The translations under genes and the position numbers were made by a program. A stretch of 64,000 bases of DNA from Pricia antarctica (lineage in GTDB: Bacteria > Bacteroidota > Bacteroidia > Flavobacteriales > Flavobacteriaceae). Positions 39,901-46,018 of the stretch are shown in pieces. The notes below the pieces were generated by a model that was not told the DNA's origin, made no database searches, and saw only the letters and a list, made by a program, of their open reading frames with translations. The DNA is taken from NCBI GenBank assembly GCA_011050085.1, contig DRGL01000015.1, positions 79,212 through 143,211 of the forward strand, given 5' to 3'. How positions within the stretch are numbered: position 1 is the stretch's first letter; each line of letters begins with the position of its first letter.

Positions 39901-42900
39901 TACTAGGCGTTGGAGGGGTTTGCGAAATATAATTTGTACTTACCGTATAGGTGCCAGGTTCAACATCTGAGAAAATATTGCTAGTTGGGTCTGGCGAATT
40001 TGTTATTCCGTCCAAAGCAAACGTATAATCGTAAGTGGTGATGTCCGGGGTGGCGGTGACTACAGCGTTCCCATCACATAAATAACTTACTTCAGGGGTA
40101 AGCACTACGGTTGGAGGCACGGGTTCATTGACCACGGTAATATCCATAGGAAAAGAACAACCTACATCATCACGCACGATAACGATATAGTCGCCCGGTG
40201 GCAAAATAGCCACTGTACTCGTTCCGTAATTTGCTCCGCCGTCGAAGCTGTACTCATATGGTGAGGTACCGCCCACAATATTTGTAATGCGTACCTCGGC
40301 ACCATTGGGGTCACAGGTTGCATCCCTCGAAACACCGGCAGAGGCGGATAACGGGAAAGGTTGGGTAATGGTATATGATTGTGTAAGCTCGCATCCCGAA
40401 GCATCCGTTACCCGAAGGTTATAAGTGCCTGCCATTAGGTTTGGAAACGTATTGGTCGATTGGGTAGTGGCACCATCATCAATACTGTATACGAAAGGCC
40501 CGATTCCTCCGGAGGTCCCTATATTAAGGGTCGATGAATTTGAACCGCTACATACGATGGGCGTATTTGAAGGTGTAATGGTCATTGGCCCGTTGTCCAT
40601 AATGGTAACTTCATTTGAAAAAGCGAAGCAGTTGTTCGAATCAACGATTACAAAAGAATAAGTGCCATCTTCCCCTACTATATATTCGTCGATTCCGTCA
40701 CTGTCGGTATCTCTCCACCCAAAGGAAAAAACAGGGTTCGTATCATATGCGTCACCGGGTATGGAGGCAACATCAGGGTATAAATTTGTTCCGTTTTTGC
40801 TCCAAATAGCAAACGAGTAATCAGGATTCGGAAAACCGTTGCTTCCAGTAAGTTCAATGGTGCCGGCCGTACAGCCAATATCCTTTGTGGTCAGTGCTGA
40901 AATAGTGGGGTCTAAAATTCTTGTTACGGTTACGTTTTCGTCGTAAGAACATCCATCATCCGTAGAAACTTCGACAATATAATTCCCGGGGTTTACATTG
41001 AAAGAATAGGTGTTGTCTGGTTGGGCTGTTTCTTCGTCAATCAATGTGCCATCGGGCCTTTTTAGAATATAGGTATAGTTTGGCCTAACGTTTAAAACAT
41101 CTATTTGTAATATACCTTGCGCATTACAATTAGCAGGAGTGGTAGTAATGTCAACCTGAAAATCCCGATCGCGAATACCAATGGGATCAGTGCTAAAGAT
41201 ACAGGCGCCAGGAATAGCATTGCCAGCACCGTCTAATTGAACCACCTCGACCCGGTAAGATCCATTTTGGCCTGAGGAGAAATCAAAAATGGGCCCGTTT
41301 CCAGCGGTAAAGGGTATTAGAATACTGTTGTTTGCATGATCAATCAGCTGATACCCATATCCACTGCCTAGATTTGTAATGCGAATTTGTCCATCACTAG
41401 AACAAATTATATCTCTATTGTTATACAGAATTTCAAGATTATTTTGAAAAACATCAAAATAAAAGCGGCTGAAACAACCATTTGTATAGTTAATCACCAA
41501 ACGAAATTTTCCGGCCGTATTGGCGGTGTAATTATTTCCTGTTGCTACTGAATTCCACGAACAACTCAAATTTTTGTTGCCACAATCATCCGAGGAGCCC
41601 GTACAGCTACTTTCATCCAGCTTTTCCCAAGTAAGGCTTTGGGCATCTGTTATATTTATTTGAAGCGGTTGTGTATCAGTGGCACCGCAAAGAAAAATCT
41701 TTGGCAAAAGGTCTCCATCGACACTACAGGTTACGATTTCGCCTTGAATATCGTTAATGGGGTCGGCATCGCCATTTAACATATTAAAATAGTCAACCAA
41801 TGGGTTGGTCTGTGTAGCCCCAAAGCGTTCGACCGTGATGATTTCCTTAAAGCCTTTACAAGGGTCGGCTACAATTTTATCAACAATATAAGTGCCAATG
41901 TCAGTTACCATTAATGTAGATGGGTCTCCATCGGGATCACCATCATTCTGAACCGGATCAGAGGCATCAATCTCGCCATTTGAATTTGCATCCAAAACCC
42001 ATATATACGAGTCAAAGTTATCCCCCGCGTTCAAAACAACGTCATCTCCACAAAGTTGAACGGTTCTGTCGAACGTACAATCTGAAAGATCGTCCAACAA
42101 AAAGTTTGTGGCACCAGGCGTTACAAAACCACAATTATCAAAATCGGATACACTTGGATCATCTGTGATCTCATTATCGTTGATTACCCCTTGATATGTA
42201 GAATAGGCTATGTTTTCAATAAGGTCGCTACAAGCGTTTACGAAATCAAAGCAGTTGCTAGCCACATTGACCCTCATCCTGATAGTAGAAGCTGGCCTTC
42301 CCATTCTAACCAAAGAGTTCGGTATGGAAAAAACCACTAACCCTGCGGCTTCATCATAAACATAAGTCACTCCTGCCGGCAATGTGAGATTGGTTTCGTC
42401 TAAAAAAACATTGACAGGTAATACATCCCTTATTATATAGCTGTCACCATCGTCATTACCAGTATTCCTGAAAGTAAGCACGTAGTCCAAGGTTTGCCCA
42501 AGGTTTACCCCTTGTCCTGTGATATCATTGCCGGCAATGTCTTCTACCCTCTTTTCAAGGACAATATTCGGTTCAATGATTTCTACGTTGAAAGAATTAA
42601 AAAAAGGATAATATTGATCTCCCCGCGATTCGAATCGAAATGTTGCCGCAGTTTCGGCATTGGGTATAACAGAATTCGTTGGGTTGTTTAGTCGAAAGAT
42701 ATCGGTGTCATAGCCTAGGGTATTTCTACTGTTGGGTGTTCTATTTGTAGTAAGTGCCCCATTAAGAGTAATATTGCTATTAAAAAAATTGTCCGCTGGA
42801 TTGGTAGCGTTGCTCATAGTTGTAAAGCCGCCATTACTTGCAGCACTTATAAGCATGCGGTCTCCACTTATCCTAAAATCTCCTTCTAGGGCTGCCGCTC

Positions 42901-43738
42901 CGATATTGGCACGTACCGGACCGGAAGGAACAGTGTTAAAGCCGGTGTAGTCTACATCAAGTCGACGATCTGAACCTGAATCCCTAACCCGGGCAAAACC
43001 ATCGAAAGTAGTAATCAATTTACCGCTTAGGGTGGGGTTTTCGTAGACAATGACTAAAGTCCAACCTGCCGCCGCACCACCTCCTGGGGAAAGTGGTCCG
43101 GTGACCGAACGCACATTGGCAATAGTATAGTTCCCCTCAGGATTCGCTAATGGGGTGATTAAATTGGTGATATCTGCATAACAGGCGTAGGGACTATTCT
43201 GTAGCATTGCTGTTTCGGTACTCGTGAAACCGTCGTAAAGAATTTCGTCGGCGGTAACGTCGATATAAGAACCGCCGGGAACCTTTAATTTTACCTGATT
43301 AAAGTCGTTTTGTCTACCCGTTCCCAAGTTTTGTCCAGCTCTTGCGCTCGGATAGGTTGCCGACCAATATAAACCGGCGTATCGTATTAAATTACAGTCT
43401 GGTTCTGGGTAGCTAAAGGTTGCGGTACTGGAACTGAATGTGGAGGTATCTCCGTCCACATCGATGTACTGCATGCTTTTAAAATCATTATAATTGTTAT
43501 TGCCACCGGTCTCTGTGTTGTTGTTATTGGAAGTGCTAATATTATCGTAGGCAGCATTAGGCCCAGTGGTTGCTGTACCTCCGTCCCTATTCAAAATGTT
43601 GTTCGAAATAAAAGTCAGGTCACCCTTGATGTTGTTTTGGTATCGAACATCGAAGTCGTTATATTCTTGTGAAAATCCTTGAAAAGCTAGGATAAATAGG
43701 CTTCCCAAGAATATTTTTTTAATGAAATTTTGTTTCAT
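24923..43738 (-). CDS. sprB: SprB: giant gliding-motility adhesin, T9SS type B cargo
   Basis: A 6271-residue cell-surface adhesin in one 18.8 kb frame. Order: signal peptide (1-24, ending FQGFSQ), head region (25-390), DUF11-like domain (about 389-515), then dozens of 75-100 residue SprB/Ig-like modules marked by CNG..DG.I....GG..PY.Y patterns. Residues about 1060-3205 form three super-repeats of about 780 residues, the third shorter. The first two contain a jelly-roll/MAM-like insert (about 1280-1478 and 2065-2260). Residues about 3850-5780 form three further super-repeats of about 640 residues. The type B sorting domain starts at NFFSPNGD (6187) and ends FVGHFTLYR. F. johnsoniae SprB is similar in size (about 6500 residues) and moves along the cell during gliding. 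The ATG directly abuts the sprD stop (TAAATG). Confidence 0.93.
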   Translation of the reverse strand: MKQNFIKKIFLGSLFILAFQGFSQEYNDFDVRYQNNIKGDLTFISNNILNRDGGTATTGPNAAYDNISTSNNNNTETGGNNNYNDFKSMQYIDVDGDTSTFSSSTATFSYPEPDCNLIRYAGLYWSATYPSARAGQNLGTGRQNDFNQVKLKVPGGSYIDVTADEILYDGFTSTETAMLQNSPYACYADITNLITPLANPEGNYTIANVRSVTGPLSPGGGAAAGWTLVIVYENPTLSGKLITTFDGFARVRDSGSDRRLDVDYTGFNTVPSGPVRANIGAAALEGDFRISGDRMLISAASNGGFTTMSNATNPADNFFNSNITLNGALTTNRTPNSRNTLGYDTDIFRLNNPTNSVIPNAETAATFRFESRGDQYYPFFNSFNVEIIEPNIVLEKRVEDIAGNDITGQGVNLGQTLDYVLTFRNTGNDDGDSYIIRDVLPVNVFLDETNLTLPAGVTYVYDEAAGLVVFSIPNSLVRMGRPASTIRMRVNVASNCFDFVNACSDLIENIAYSTYQGVINDNEITDDPSVSDFDNCGFVTPGATNFLLDDLSDCTFDRTVQLCGDDVVLNAGDNFDSYIWVLDANSNGEIDASDPVQNDGDPDGDPSTLMVTDIGTYIVDKIVADPCKGFKEIITVERFGATQTNPLVDYFNMLNGDADPINDIQGEIVTCSVDGDLLPKIFLCGATDTQPLQINITDAQSLTWEKLDESSCTGSSDDCGNKNLSCSWNSVATGNNYTANTAGKFRLVINYTNGCFSRFYFDVFQNNLEILYNNRDIICSSDGQIRITNLGSGYGYQLIDHANNSILIPFTAGNGPIFDFSSGQNGSYRVEVVQLDGAGNAIPGACIFSTDPIGIRDRDFQVDITTTPANCNAQGILQIDVLNVRPNYTYILKRPDGTLIDEETAQPDNTYSFNVNPGNYIVEVSTDDGCSYDENVTVTRILDPTISALTTKDIGCTAGTIELTGSNGFPNPDYSFAIWSKNGTNLYPDVASIPGDAYDTNPVFSFGWRDTDSDGIDEYIVGEDGTYSFVIVDSNNCFAFSNEVTIMDNGPMTITPSNTPIVCSGSNSSTLNIGTSGGIGPFVYSIDDGATTQSTNTFPNLMAGTYNLRVTDASGCELTQSYTITQPFPLSASAGVSRDATCDPNGAEVRITNIVGGTSPYEYSFDGGANYGTSTVAILPPGDYIVIVRDDVGCSFPMDITVVNEPVPPTVVLTPEVSYLCDGNAVVTATPDITTYDYTFALDGITNSPDPTSNIFSDVEPGTYTVSTNYISQTPPTPSILLLEDFGTGVTISNPNTSGYFYEDQTSNTIPGGRPNDTDNQINDYEYAVTPRIVNPFGAWRNPNDHTNPSGTDGRFLVINVGTPSPGQIIYRKAINDIIPNRPISIELWLFNLLRSGNQLDPDLTIEIRNPGTDAIVQSIRTGDIPKNQNANDWHQFTANLNPGSNTTLDFVVRTEKVGNSGNDVAIDDIQIFQTPEVCVKTVSTPVTVVAGNRFEANITSTTNASCNGENDASVTFTATNFNTSSGFEYSTDGGTTFTTSTVSPVTTATPLSPGAYTFILRKVDEPSCSVSIDRTITEPAAVVASAAITTAWTCNNTGATITASANDGIAPYQYRLEDTSGGVIRTYQPETTFTNVTDGSYIVRVLDNNGCDDEIDTPINITAPATFTYTTVATQCYSGANDATITVTVSGGNGGLLFSINGNPFESPDSATPNSYVFDNLGSGSYTINVQDQFGCTAGTQTSVISPAVTVSASAPPIPECSNTTEATLIAAGGDNSFVYAIVADGATPSPSDFSAATTRTISAIGDYDVYARDKNGGTNFCEAVYDLNISKDDPLAVTVTSTPVLCSGTSQSTITIDATGGSTAYRYSINDGFTYQTTNTFPNLPAGSYNIRVQDSSSCEISQVHTISEPFTLSASALVAELIECNPSMGAEVRIVNARGGSAPYAYSFDGGATYQASNISNLFPGDYTVFVRDANNCSLPMDLTVLPAQTPPGVTTSLDYFCDGDATITVNPDDPLYDYTYEIDNVLNTPADSNVFTDVSAGTHIVTVNYVITTVIPPSTLLTEDFGFGNNTPITEIDPVYCYEPQDGTESCPAFGTNPNLQDGEYVVTNRLTNIYGTWISPNDHTGNTDGRYLAINVGGVAGVGGIVYAKRNIEVLQNQDISISLWAMNLLRQGTSGGDPSFEIQLVDPSGTIIASTTTGFVPKNSGPNDWRNYSVDLNPGSNPNLDIVIRTNSAVINGNDLAIDDLLATQPPAKCPAEVSVDVLVEAGRALEANITATTNISCNGASDGSVTFDVENFNTTTGYEYTTDGATFIGPETTSPLTLTGLSAGTTNITIRDVADSTCSVTISPNLSEPNTLTATATIISPSTCLDDATIKATPTGGTPAYSYQLEDTSATPIVLQAFQTSDTFTGLTPGDYIIRVRDINSCETTVPITVGAPDTVAFTTIETDCYSGNADAEITINVTDGNGSYQFNINGGPWIAPSPSSATTYTFTALGSGTYNVNVKDAYGCEGTPIQHIIEPEITVSATAANITACATTTDIIIAATGGDGNYVYAVVADGATPTATDFSNSNPVAQTAGDYDVYVRDNSGTVPFCEEVTDITIIQSPQIVIMPTVTDVTCNGASTGAIDVAITGGNAPYQYQLENTSSTILVAYQINTSFQNLLAGADYVVRVRDASGCDSTLPITITEPDSIVAEAEITKDYTCLELGEITVGSVIATTGGSGNYQYRINGGAWSVSTTGGIAFTDLDDDSYIIEVRDANAINCVYTIPTTVIIDTLPTEPTLITSTDFNCDGTGNITVSPNDSTYTYSIDGGTVQASNVFNNVAVGTHTITVDYGKSCTVDTDVIVEPGHTFTATLTGSTNVSCNGLSDGTATFMVTNFDPVNGFEYSIDNGTSFTGPETSATVTVSGLSAGTVNLVVRDVLSTSCSIPFDAVISQPAALVTTANITTAYTCDNGGATLTASISGGTPTYQYRLEDNVGAVIRPYQNNNTFTIVTDGTYFVRGLDANGCDDLIDAAIVVAAPANPTFDVTPTACYSGNNDAAIQLIVTSGNGGYQFSLNGGPWLTPSPSTATSYNFQNLSNGSYTVNVKDGFGCIGTAIPVTIAPQLTANAVLDPDLTCIAPGEVTVNANGGSGTYSYEWSDDNGSTYATTNFTGNVFSTTTDGTYIFRVTDTSAPTVCTVITSPVMVTPAELPIITSISATNIFCNGDMTGSLNVVIDTGIGNPRYTIEIIETNTSTNYGTQTSGLPAGDYEVRVTDDKGCTSVPYPISITEPNAITYNVDLVPITCNASSGTDPGSITVENLGGGTAEYTYHLTGNNGYSDTYVTTAGGEDHTFAILEFGIYEVDVVDANGCSARTTNIIASPPDDLDIDVSALTMDCTTGGMATVTVSSTVGSGNYEFATLETYSSPYSSTYQPASTPGGDTTIFTGLTPGITYTFVVHDITTNCYYFETAATPINSPSKMTASLDVVSNVTCKGAADGNVSFTFENYDVLATSVEYEIFNAQSNVPVGFNGSATVNPPTGAISITNFGTLTQGVYYILFKEIGGTNNGCSISSPDFTIIESSNVLAITASSPKNDNCNVDAGAIDARAQFGTAPYEFQYLLDTEPAPTASSVGWVVTSFANVESGDYIVYVKDANDCIQSDTVTVALDPTPDISLSIVDECVNEGNFEVLVSLDAVGISPYQISLNGGAFQNITFNGSNEYTVSGLSSGLGQTIEIRDLNGCSDMETFDIQPPLQFTIRQTALLDCEIGSAGYAEITIEVTSGSGNYEYEIDGPGSVDEPRAALPSNPHAWPNASAAGAYNVNIYDISTSPPNCVKSIIIDVPDAVLPEFSEVHTDVTCNGGADGSITVSETNNGINPLTYTLTPMPASAVLNGTVFENLPAGTYDLRGTGNNDCFTDIFGIVISEPTIITVPAPTVVEFNCTTGNSPRNATITISGASGGSGTFVRYEFINDDDPTSPAIGDAIVVQNGTNDSYTETNIIGGNYTINVYDDKGCIGTTTATIATYTEISNPTSTITRDVTCAPGDDAEVTLAVTVSPSSATPDLSYSVQGTNNAYNAPNQASDLFMGLGVGNYIGRITNHDTGCIVETVFEIKDPNTFEITSTTTDVVCFGDNGTVVFEINNPVKPYSGGFTWQVYNSQGTLALGDDTIITTTPLVSSNVGPTVPFALPAGSYRVDITQSSDPSCTAMDFFTIAGPSNAINATVDKTDVTCALNDGTITISNVSGGWADYTYYVADATAPAPTDNSGFVTTTSFSNLSGGVTGTDYQVWVSDAKGCLAQFANVNLIDPTAISADLRVNVANCDNIEGVLEVFNVAGGQGSNYTYQLQQFNGTTFVNTRSAQNTTIFNGLGEGRYQVVINDQWTCTFTTAEQVLYDEIKPLATVVKAIDCDVVSPGGEITVTQSGGSGNFVYTVAFPDGTTPQPSNTTGVFASLTEVGVYTFTITDQAAGHECAKTITQELFPRVEPVLQIDTFTNVTCIGDNDGTITVSTTDNGISPYTFEITAATGGSLTLPYAPSIATNLSATFTGLEGSATGITYTITGRGDNNCTTEITQTITQPDAIIADAPIVVQFGCTSGNNPNNASIEITGANGGSNNFVTYEFINNDDPTTTTGPADPIQVYKGSNSKYIETNAMGGTYTINVYDDKGCVGTQTATINTYDELLSASAAITNFISCSPGNDGEITVSVISTNSDASKFEYSIDNGATYQTSNVFPNLGIGTHNFLVRHLDTGCITTTSERLLDPNTFTIDITKISDVVCFGTATGEITLELVDATYPGGFDWEIFNTNGTPANTGDDTSVSIGTEASNGPTAGITLPAGAFYVIISQNNAPTCENMENFTISGPTAAITGDTYKTDVTCALNDGSIEVIDVLGGWGGYSYFVDIATNPAPADASVFQNSPLFENLSGSATGTDYQIWVTDSNGCLQQLPNVNLIDPTPISADLQVNVENCTNFEGEIQVVNVLGGQGSNYSYQLQRFNTGTSAFENLRALQVSTIFGGLGAGQYQVLVSDQWNCTNTTSFSVNLYEEIMPLATVVKPIDCTTDPGGQITITQTGGSSGNFTYTVVFPDSSTPQPSNTTGIFNNLTQEGEYTFTITDDQSCSKTIRKSLQPQVDPILSVDSFTDVVCFGDANGTISVSVLDNGVGPYTFQITDRDGGVVTINPTSSTNTSAEFTGLAQTTTSAGYTITATGSNDCQAMTTQTIDQPASAVSVPAPAPVTFSCTTGNKTDYPIIDIIGVTGGSGIYVRYEFINNDNPATVAVGDAITVQNGSNSSYTETNLAGGNYTINIYDSKGCMSSTTTSIAPFVSISDAVVNVDQPVSCATFDENITVSVTVVPAFATPNLEYVISGINVTYNQTNNTGVFTGLGVGNYAIAITNLDTGCRIDTVHSVADPKIMLVSATKLADEECLNDATSGGRFEVTIDRYTGSYDYQVFDSNDTPVSALITGNTAASFTVNDLVGGSYYVNIIQTDAPRCEKKSNTITISAPTTPITIVQNELKNPSCTNDQGVIFIDPSGGYGPYTIELNNTTTTQVYTETNVEGFVFQNLAAGDYTVVVTDTKNCVETSSITLIRPEDIAATISATPLSCFNGNTASVTATVNTVRNVSPTYRYRLNVYNDASGTTLIRTSVIQTGATFNNLNTGFYSITISDDFGCSFETPIENITNPTEVVADLIRTSPLTCTTGVELELSASGGISGSYEYRRVGTSTWIAMTGNSVILPTTGVFNADSYRYEVRDAVNSCPAVASNTIVESSIIPLTLTLDTSAAVINCNGDNTALIFARAAGGLGNYRFELYDNYRGSNQNSLDYTQLNAADRIAGPVSDGTFDNLSAGTYYVNVLSDDCTTQPQRVVINEPDALSLLDPNNFTDVSCNGSSDGTITVELEGGVGPYQYAISPNLNQFSDENVFTDLAGSPTGITYTIIAQDRNGCFITMQYTITEPEVLAVTATALPELCAGEENGSIDLTISGGTAPYSTRFSFESNFVQDRTVLSDLAAGDYILFIRDAMGCDENIVVTIEAGVNLNATVETIYGCENNSPTNYINIVLDDNSIANDVLYALDSTDPADMQLNPFFRDTLPGSHYIAISHANGCIVTHSFETEDYEPLTISVAQSNVNELTATVNGGRDDYTIYFGDVNNGEDNTFMVNRTDTYVVRVVDENGCEATANIFIEFIDIEIPNFFSPNGDSENQYWKPRNDEGFPQILTIIFDRYGREVYRMRQGDRGWDGFYQQTALPTGDYWYIIKLKGENDDREFVGHFTLYR
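26400..32185 (-). repeat. Super-repeat family B inside sprB (three units)
   Basis: Three units of about 1930 bp (640 residues), starting near 32185, 30265 and 28325. Matching anchors are VTCNGGADGSITVS, VTCIGDNDGTITVS and VVCFGDANGTISVS. Later in units 1 and 2, NLIDPTAISADLRVNV and NLIDPTPISADLQVNV correspond; unit 3 is more diverged there. Boundaries are estimated by eye. Confidence 0.75.
34120..40560 (-). repeat. Super-repeat family A inside sprB (three units)
   Basis: Approximate unit boundaries are 40560-38220, 38220-35880 and 35880-34120. Equivalent anchors recur about 2340 bp apart: STPIVCSGSNSS, STPVLCSGTSQS and VTDVTCNGASTG. Units 1 and 2 contain an EDFG...NDW...AIDD jelly-roll/MAM-like insert; unit 3 lacks it and is about 580 bp shorter. 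The copies are diverged at both protein and DNA level. Boundaries are estimated by eye. Confidence 0.75.
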
Positions 43739-46012
43739 TTAAGCAAGCTGGTTTGGTCTAACCCGCATAATCCACATTTTTTCGGAATACGAGTCGTTTA
43801 GGTTGGTATAGTAAGACAGCAAGGCACTGTTCCAAGAGGCGTGTTTTTTCAAGTATACATACCTCCAGTTGTTTTCGGGATTTATAAAGTATCCAGCGCT
43901 CAGGCCATACGAATTCAATTGCTTTACAAAACGGTTGGCATTTTTTGGGTTCGCGAATACATTGGCAATGATATAATAGCCCGATCCGATACCCTCGATT
44001 TGAAAGGTTTTGGCTGAAAGCTCTTTGTCCGCCACTTGGTCTTTCACGATGACATTCTGCTGAAGGGCATCGTTGCTGTATTTTGCTGATTTTGTCTTGA
44101 GCTTATCGACATTGCTTGCGTAGGCCTCGTTGCTATATCGATTGTCGACGTTCATAATCCATAGATTATTGTTGTAGGCCCCGTTCATTCCGGATTTGTG
44201 GGCATCGAGTGCTTCTTGCCACGTATCATAGCGTTCTAGATAGACGTATTTTAGTCCGTTTTCGGGGTTGTCGATGTAGTCGGGATTAAAGCCTTGGTTG
44301 GCCATTTCGTTGATGAACTTTTCCATGTACTTGCCACCCTTGTAAACGTTGGCTACGACATAGTATCCATCTTTGGTGCCTTCAAGGTTTCTGAATTTTC
44401 TCCCTTTTACGCTGCTACGTTTTGCGGTCGCTGCGAAGTCATCTTTTTCTACGATGTTCTGGGTGTTGTCTTTTGCGGATGTAGGGCGTGTTTTACTAGC
44501 GTAATTTCCTGTTGCGTTAGGGTTGCGTCGTTCAGTTGTTAGAGTATTTATGGTAACTGCATCTTTGTTTTGCTCTGCGATTTCATTGGTTCTGGAAATA
44601 TCGTTAAGACCGTTTTCGGCAAGGTCTTTCCGGTTGCTGCCTGGTCGCTCGTTCCTATTTTGGGCAATAGCGATATTATTGCCGTTTGGAGCACCCGTAC
44701 CGGTCGTTATATTCTGGTCTTTTCCGTTAGAATTGTATGCTACAGATGAGCCATCCTCTTTTCCTAAAAAGAGATTTTCAGCACGTTTTTCTAGGTCGGG
44801 ACGTTCGCCGTTGGTCTGGTTGCGTACCATGCTCATGACCATATCGAAACGACGTTCCAAATCTTTTTGGCGTCCGTTTTCGAGGGAATCTTGACGAAAC
44901 ATCAATTCTTGGATGATGGCATCGTTCTCCGCAAGCTTCCTTTTCAGTTCCGCAATTTCTTCGTTTGCAGCTAAATCACCAGTTTTAGTTTCTTCGTCAT
45001 TTTCTACTAAACTATCGTCATAATCATCCTCTAACATGACCCGGTCTTCGGTAAGGTTCGGTGTAAAGGAGAAGGCAAAGGATATTTCATGGGTCACGCC
45101 CAAATTGTTGAAATCGTTGGAAAATCCCTTTTCCATAGTATATCCTAAGGATAATCTCCTGTTGATATTGAAGCCTGCTCCAGCAGATGCGCCATAGAAA
45201 CTATCATAACCTCCCTGTAGCCAACCTAATTTAGGAAGGTCGAGAATCATACCGCCACCATAGGAAATTTCTTGTGATACTTCGGCATCCGAAACACTTC
45301 GATTTTGGCCGTTCATTCGAACTCTGGCCAAAGGCATTAGGCGGCTTCCTTCTAGTATACCGTCTCCGTTCTGAAAGGGATAGGTATATTGTAAATGGCT
45401 TGAATAGGTCTTATTTCCGAATGCGGTCAAAGATGTACTCGTCTTTAAATTATAATCGAAGAGGTTTTCGGCAAAAACACCGAAATCGAATTTTCCAAAG
45501 GAAATGTTGAAACCAGGCTGAAATGAAAGAACATTACTGTCTTCTAAACCATTTAAACGGAAATCGTTGTTATCAATTACGTCGACGCTATTACGGTCTA
45601 GTCCGGTGCTGTAGTAAGCCAGGTTACCGCCAAATGTGAAATTACTTTTGTCGCTTAGTTTTACGCCATAGGCATAATTTGCCAATACACCGATATTAGA
45701 AACCGGTCCTAGTTTTTGAGTATACGCACTTAACCCCAATCCGCTTCTATCACCCACTCTACCGCTGTAACTTAGGAAATAGGTTTGATCGTTGTCCTGA
45801 AACTGTACCGATTGGTTTCGGTGCAGTAAGTTAACATACGACTTGTCTTCCTGAACTGTAGAGAACGTCGGATTTATCAAAAACCGATTAAATTTCAGTA
45901 GGTTTTGAGATTGCGGACTATATAGTAAAATAGGGTCGTCTTCTTGTGCCCGAACATTGGTAAATGCCAAAACAGCAATAAGCGCTAATGCGATATGTTT
46001 CACAAATTTCAT
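43739..46012 (-). CDS. sprD: SprD: PorP/SprF-type barrel with C-terminal repeat extension
   Basis: A 757-residue protein with signal peptide (1-22, ending NVRA), then a PorP/SprF-family barrel (about 23-325) with NLLKFNRFLINPTFS near its start. After it come an acidic linker, a predicted coiled coil (about 345-400, AELKRKLAENDAIIQEL) and a low-complexity Asn/Arg/Thr region. The C terminus has two copies of an SPOR-like module of about 80-90 residues (about 541-620 and 669-755), each with GYYVVANV or GYYIIANV, a YVYL strand and LWIM or MWIM. This matches the second gene of the F. johnsoniae sprCDBF operon. The gaps are 6 bp after sprC and 0 bp to sprB, so the genes are co-translated. Confidence 0.85.
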   Translation of the reverse strand: MKFVKHIALALIAVLAFTNVRAQEDDPILLYSPQSQNLLKFNRFLINPTFSTVQEDKSYVNLLHRNQSVQFQDNDQTYFLSYSGRVGDRSGLGLSAYTQKLGPVSNIGVLANYAYGVKLSDKSNFTFGGNLAYYSTGLDRNSVDVIDNNDFRLNGLEDSNVLSFQPGFNISFGKFDFGVFAENLFDYNLKTSTSLTAFGNKTYSSHLQYTYPFQNGDGILEGSRLMPLARVRMNGQNRSVSDAEVSQEISYGGGMILDLPKLGWLQGGYDSFYGASAGAGFNINRRLSLGYTMEKGFSNDFNNLGVTHEISFAFSFTPNLTEDRVMLEDDYDDSLVENDEETKTGDLAANEEIAELKRKLAENDAIIQELMFRQDSLENGRQKDLERRFDMVMSMVRNQTNGERPDLEKRAENLFLGKEDGSSVAYNSNGKDQNITTGTGAPNGNNIAIAQNRNERPGSNRKDLAENGLNDISRTNEIAEQNKDAVTINTLTTERRNPNATGNYASKTRPTSAKDNTQNIVEKDDFAATAKRSSVKGRKFRNLEGTKDGYYVVANVYKGGKYMEKFINEMANQGFNPDYIDNPENGLKYVYLERYDTWQEALDAHKSGMNGAYNNNLWIMNVDNRYSNEAYASNVDKLKTKSAKYSNDALQQNVIVKDQVADKELSAKTFQIEGIGSGYYIIANVFANPKNANRFVKQLNSYGLSAGYFINPENNWRYVYLKKHASWNSALLSYYTNLNDSYSEKMWIMRVRPNQLA

Positions 46013-46018
46013 TTTGGG

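Noticed and set aside
24923..43738. Regularly repeated DNA that might suggest a CRISPR array or tandem satellite
   Set aside because: The repeats are diverged coding modules in one continuous frame; no short exact repeats with unique spacers occur.
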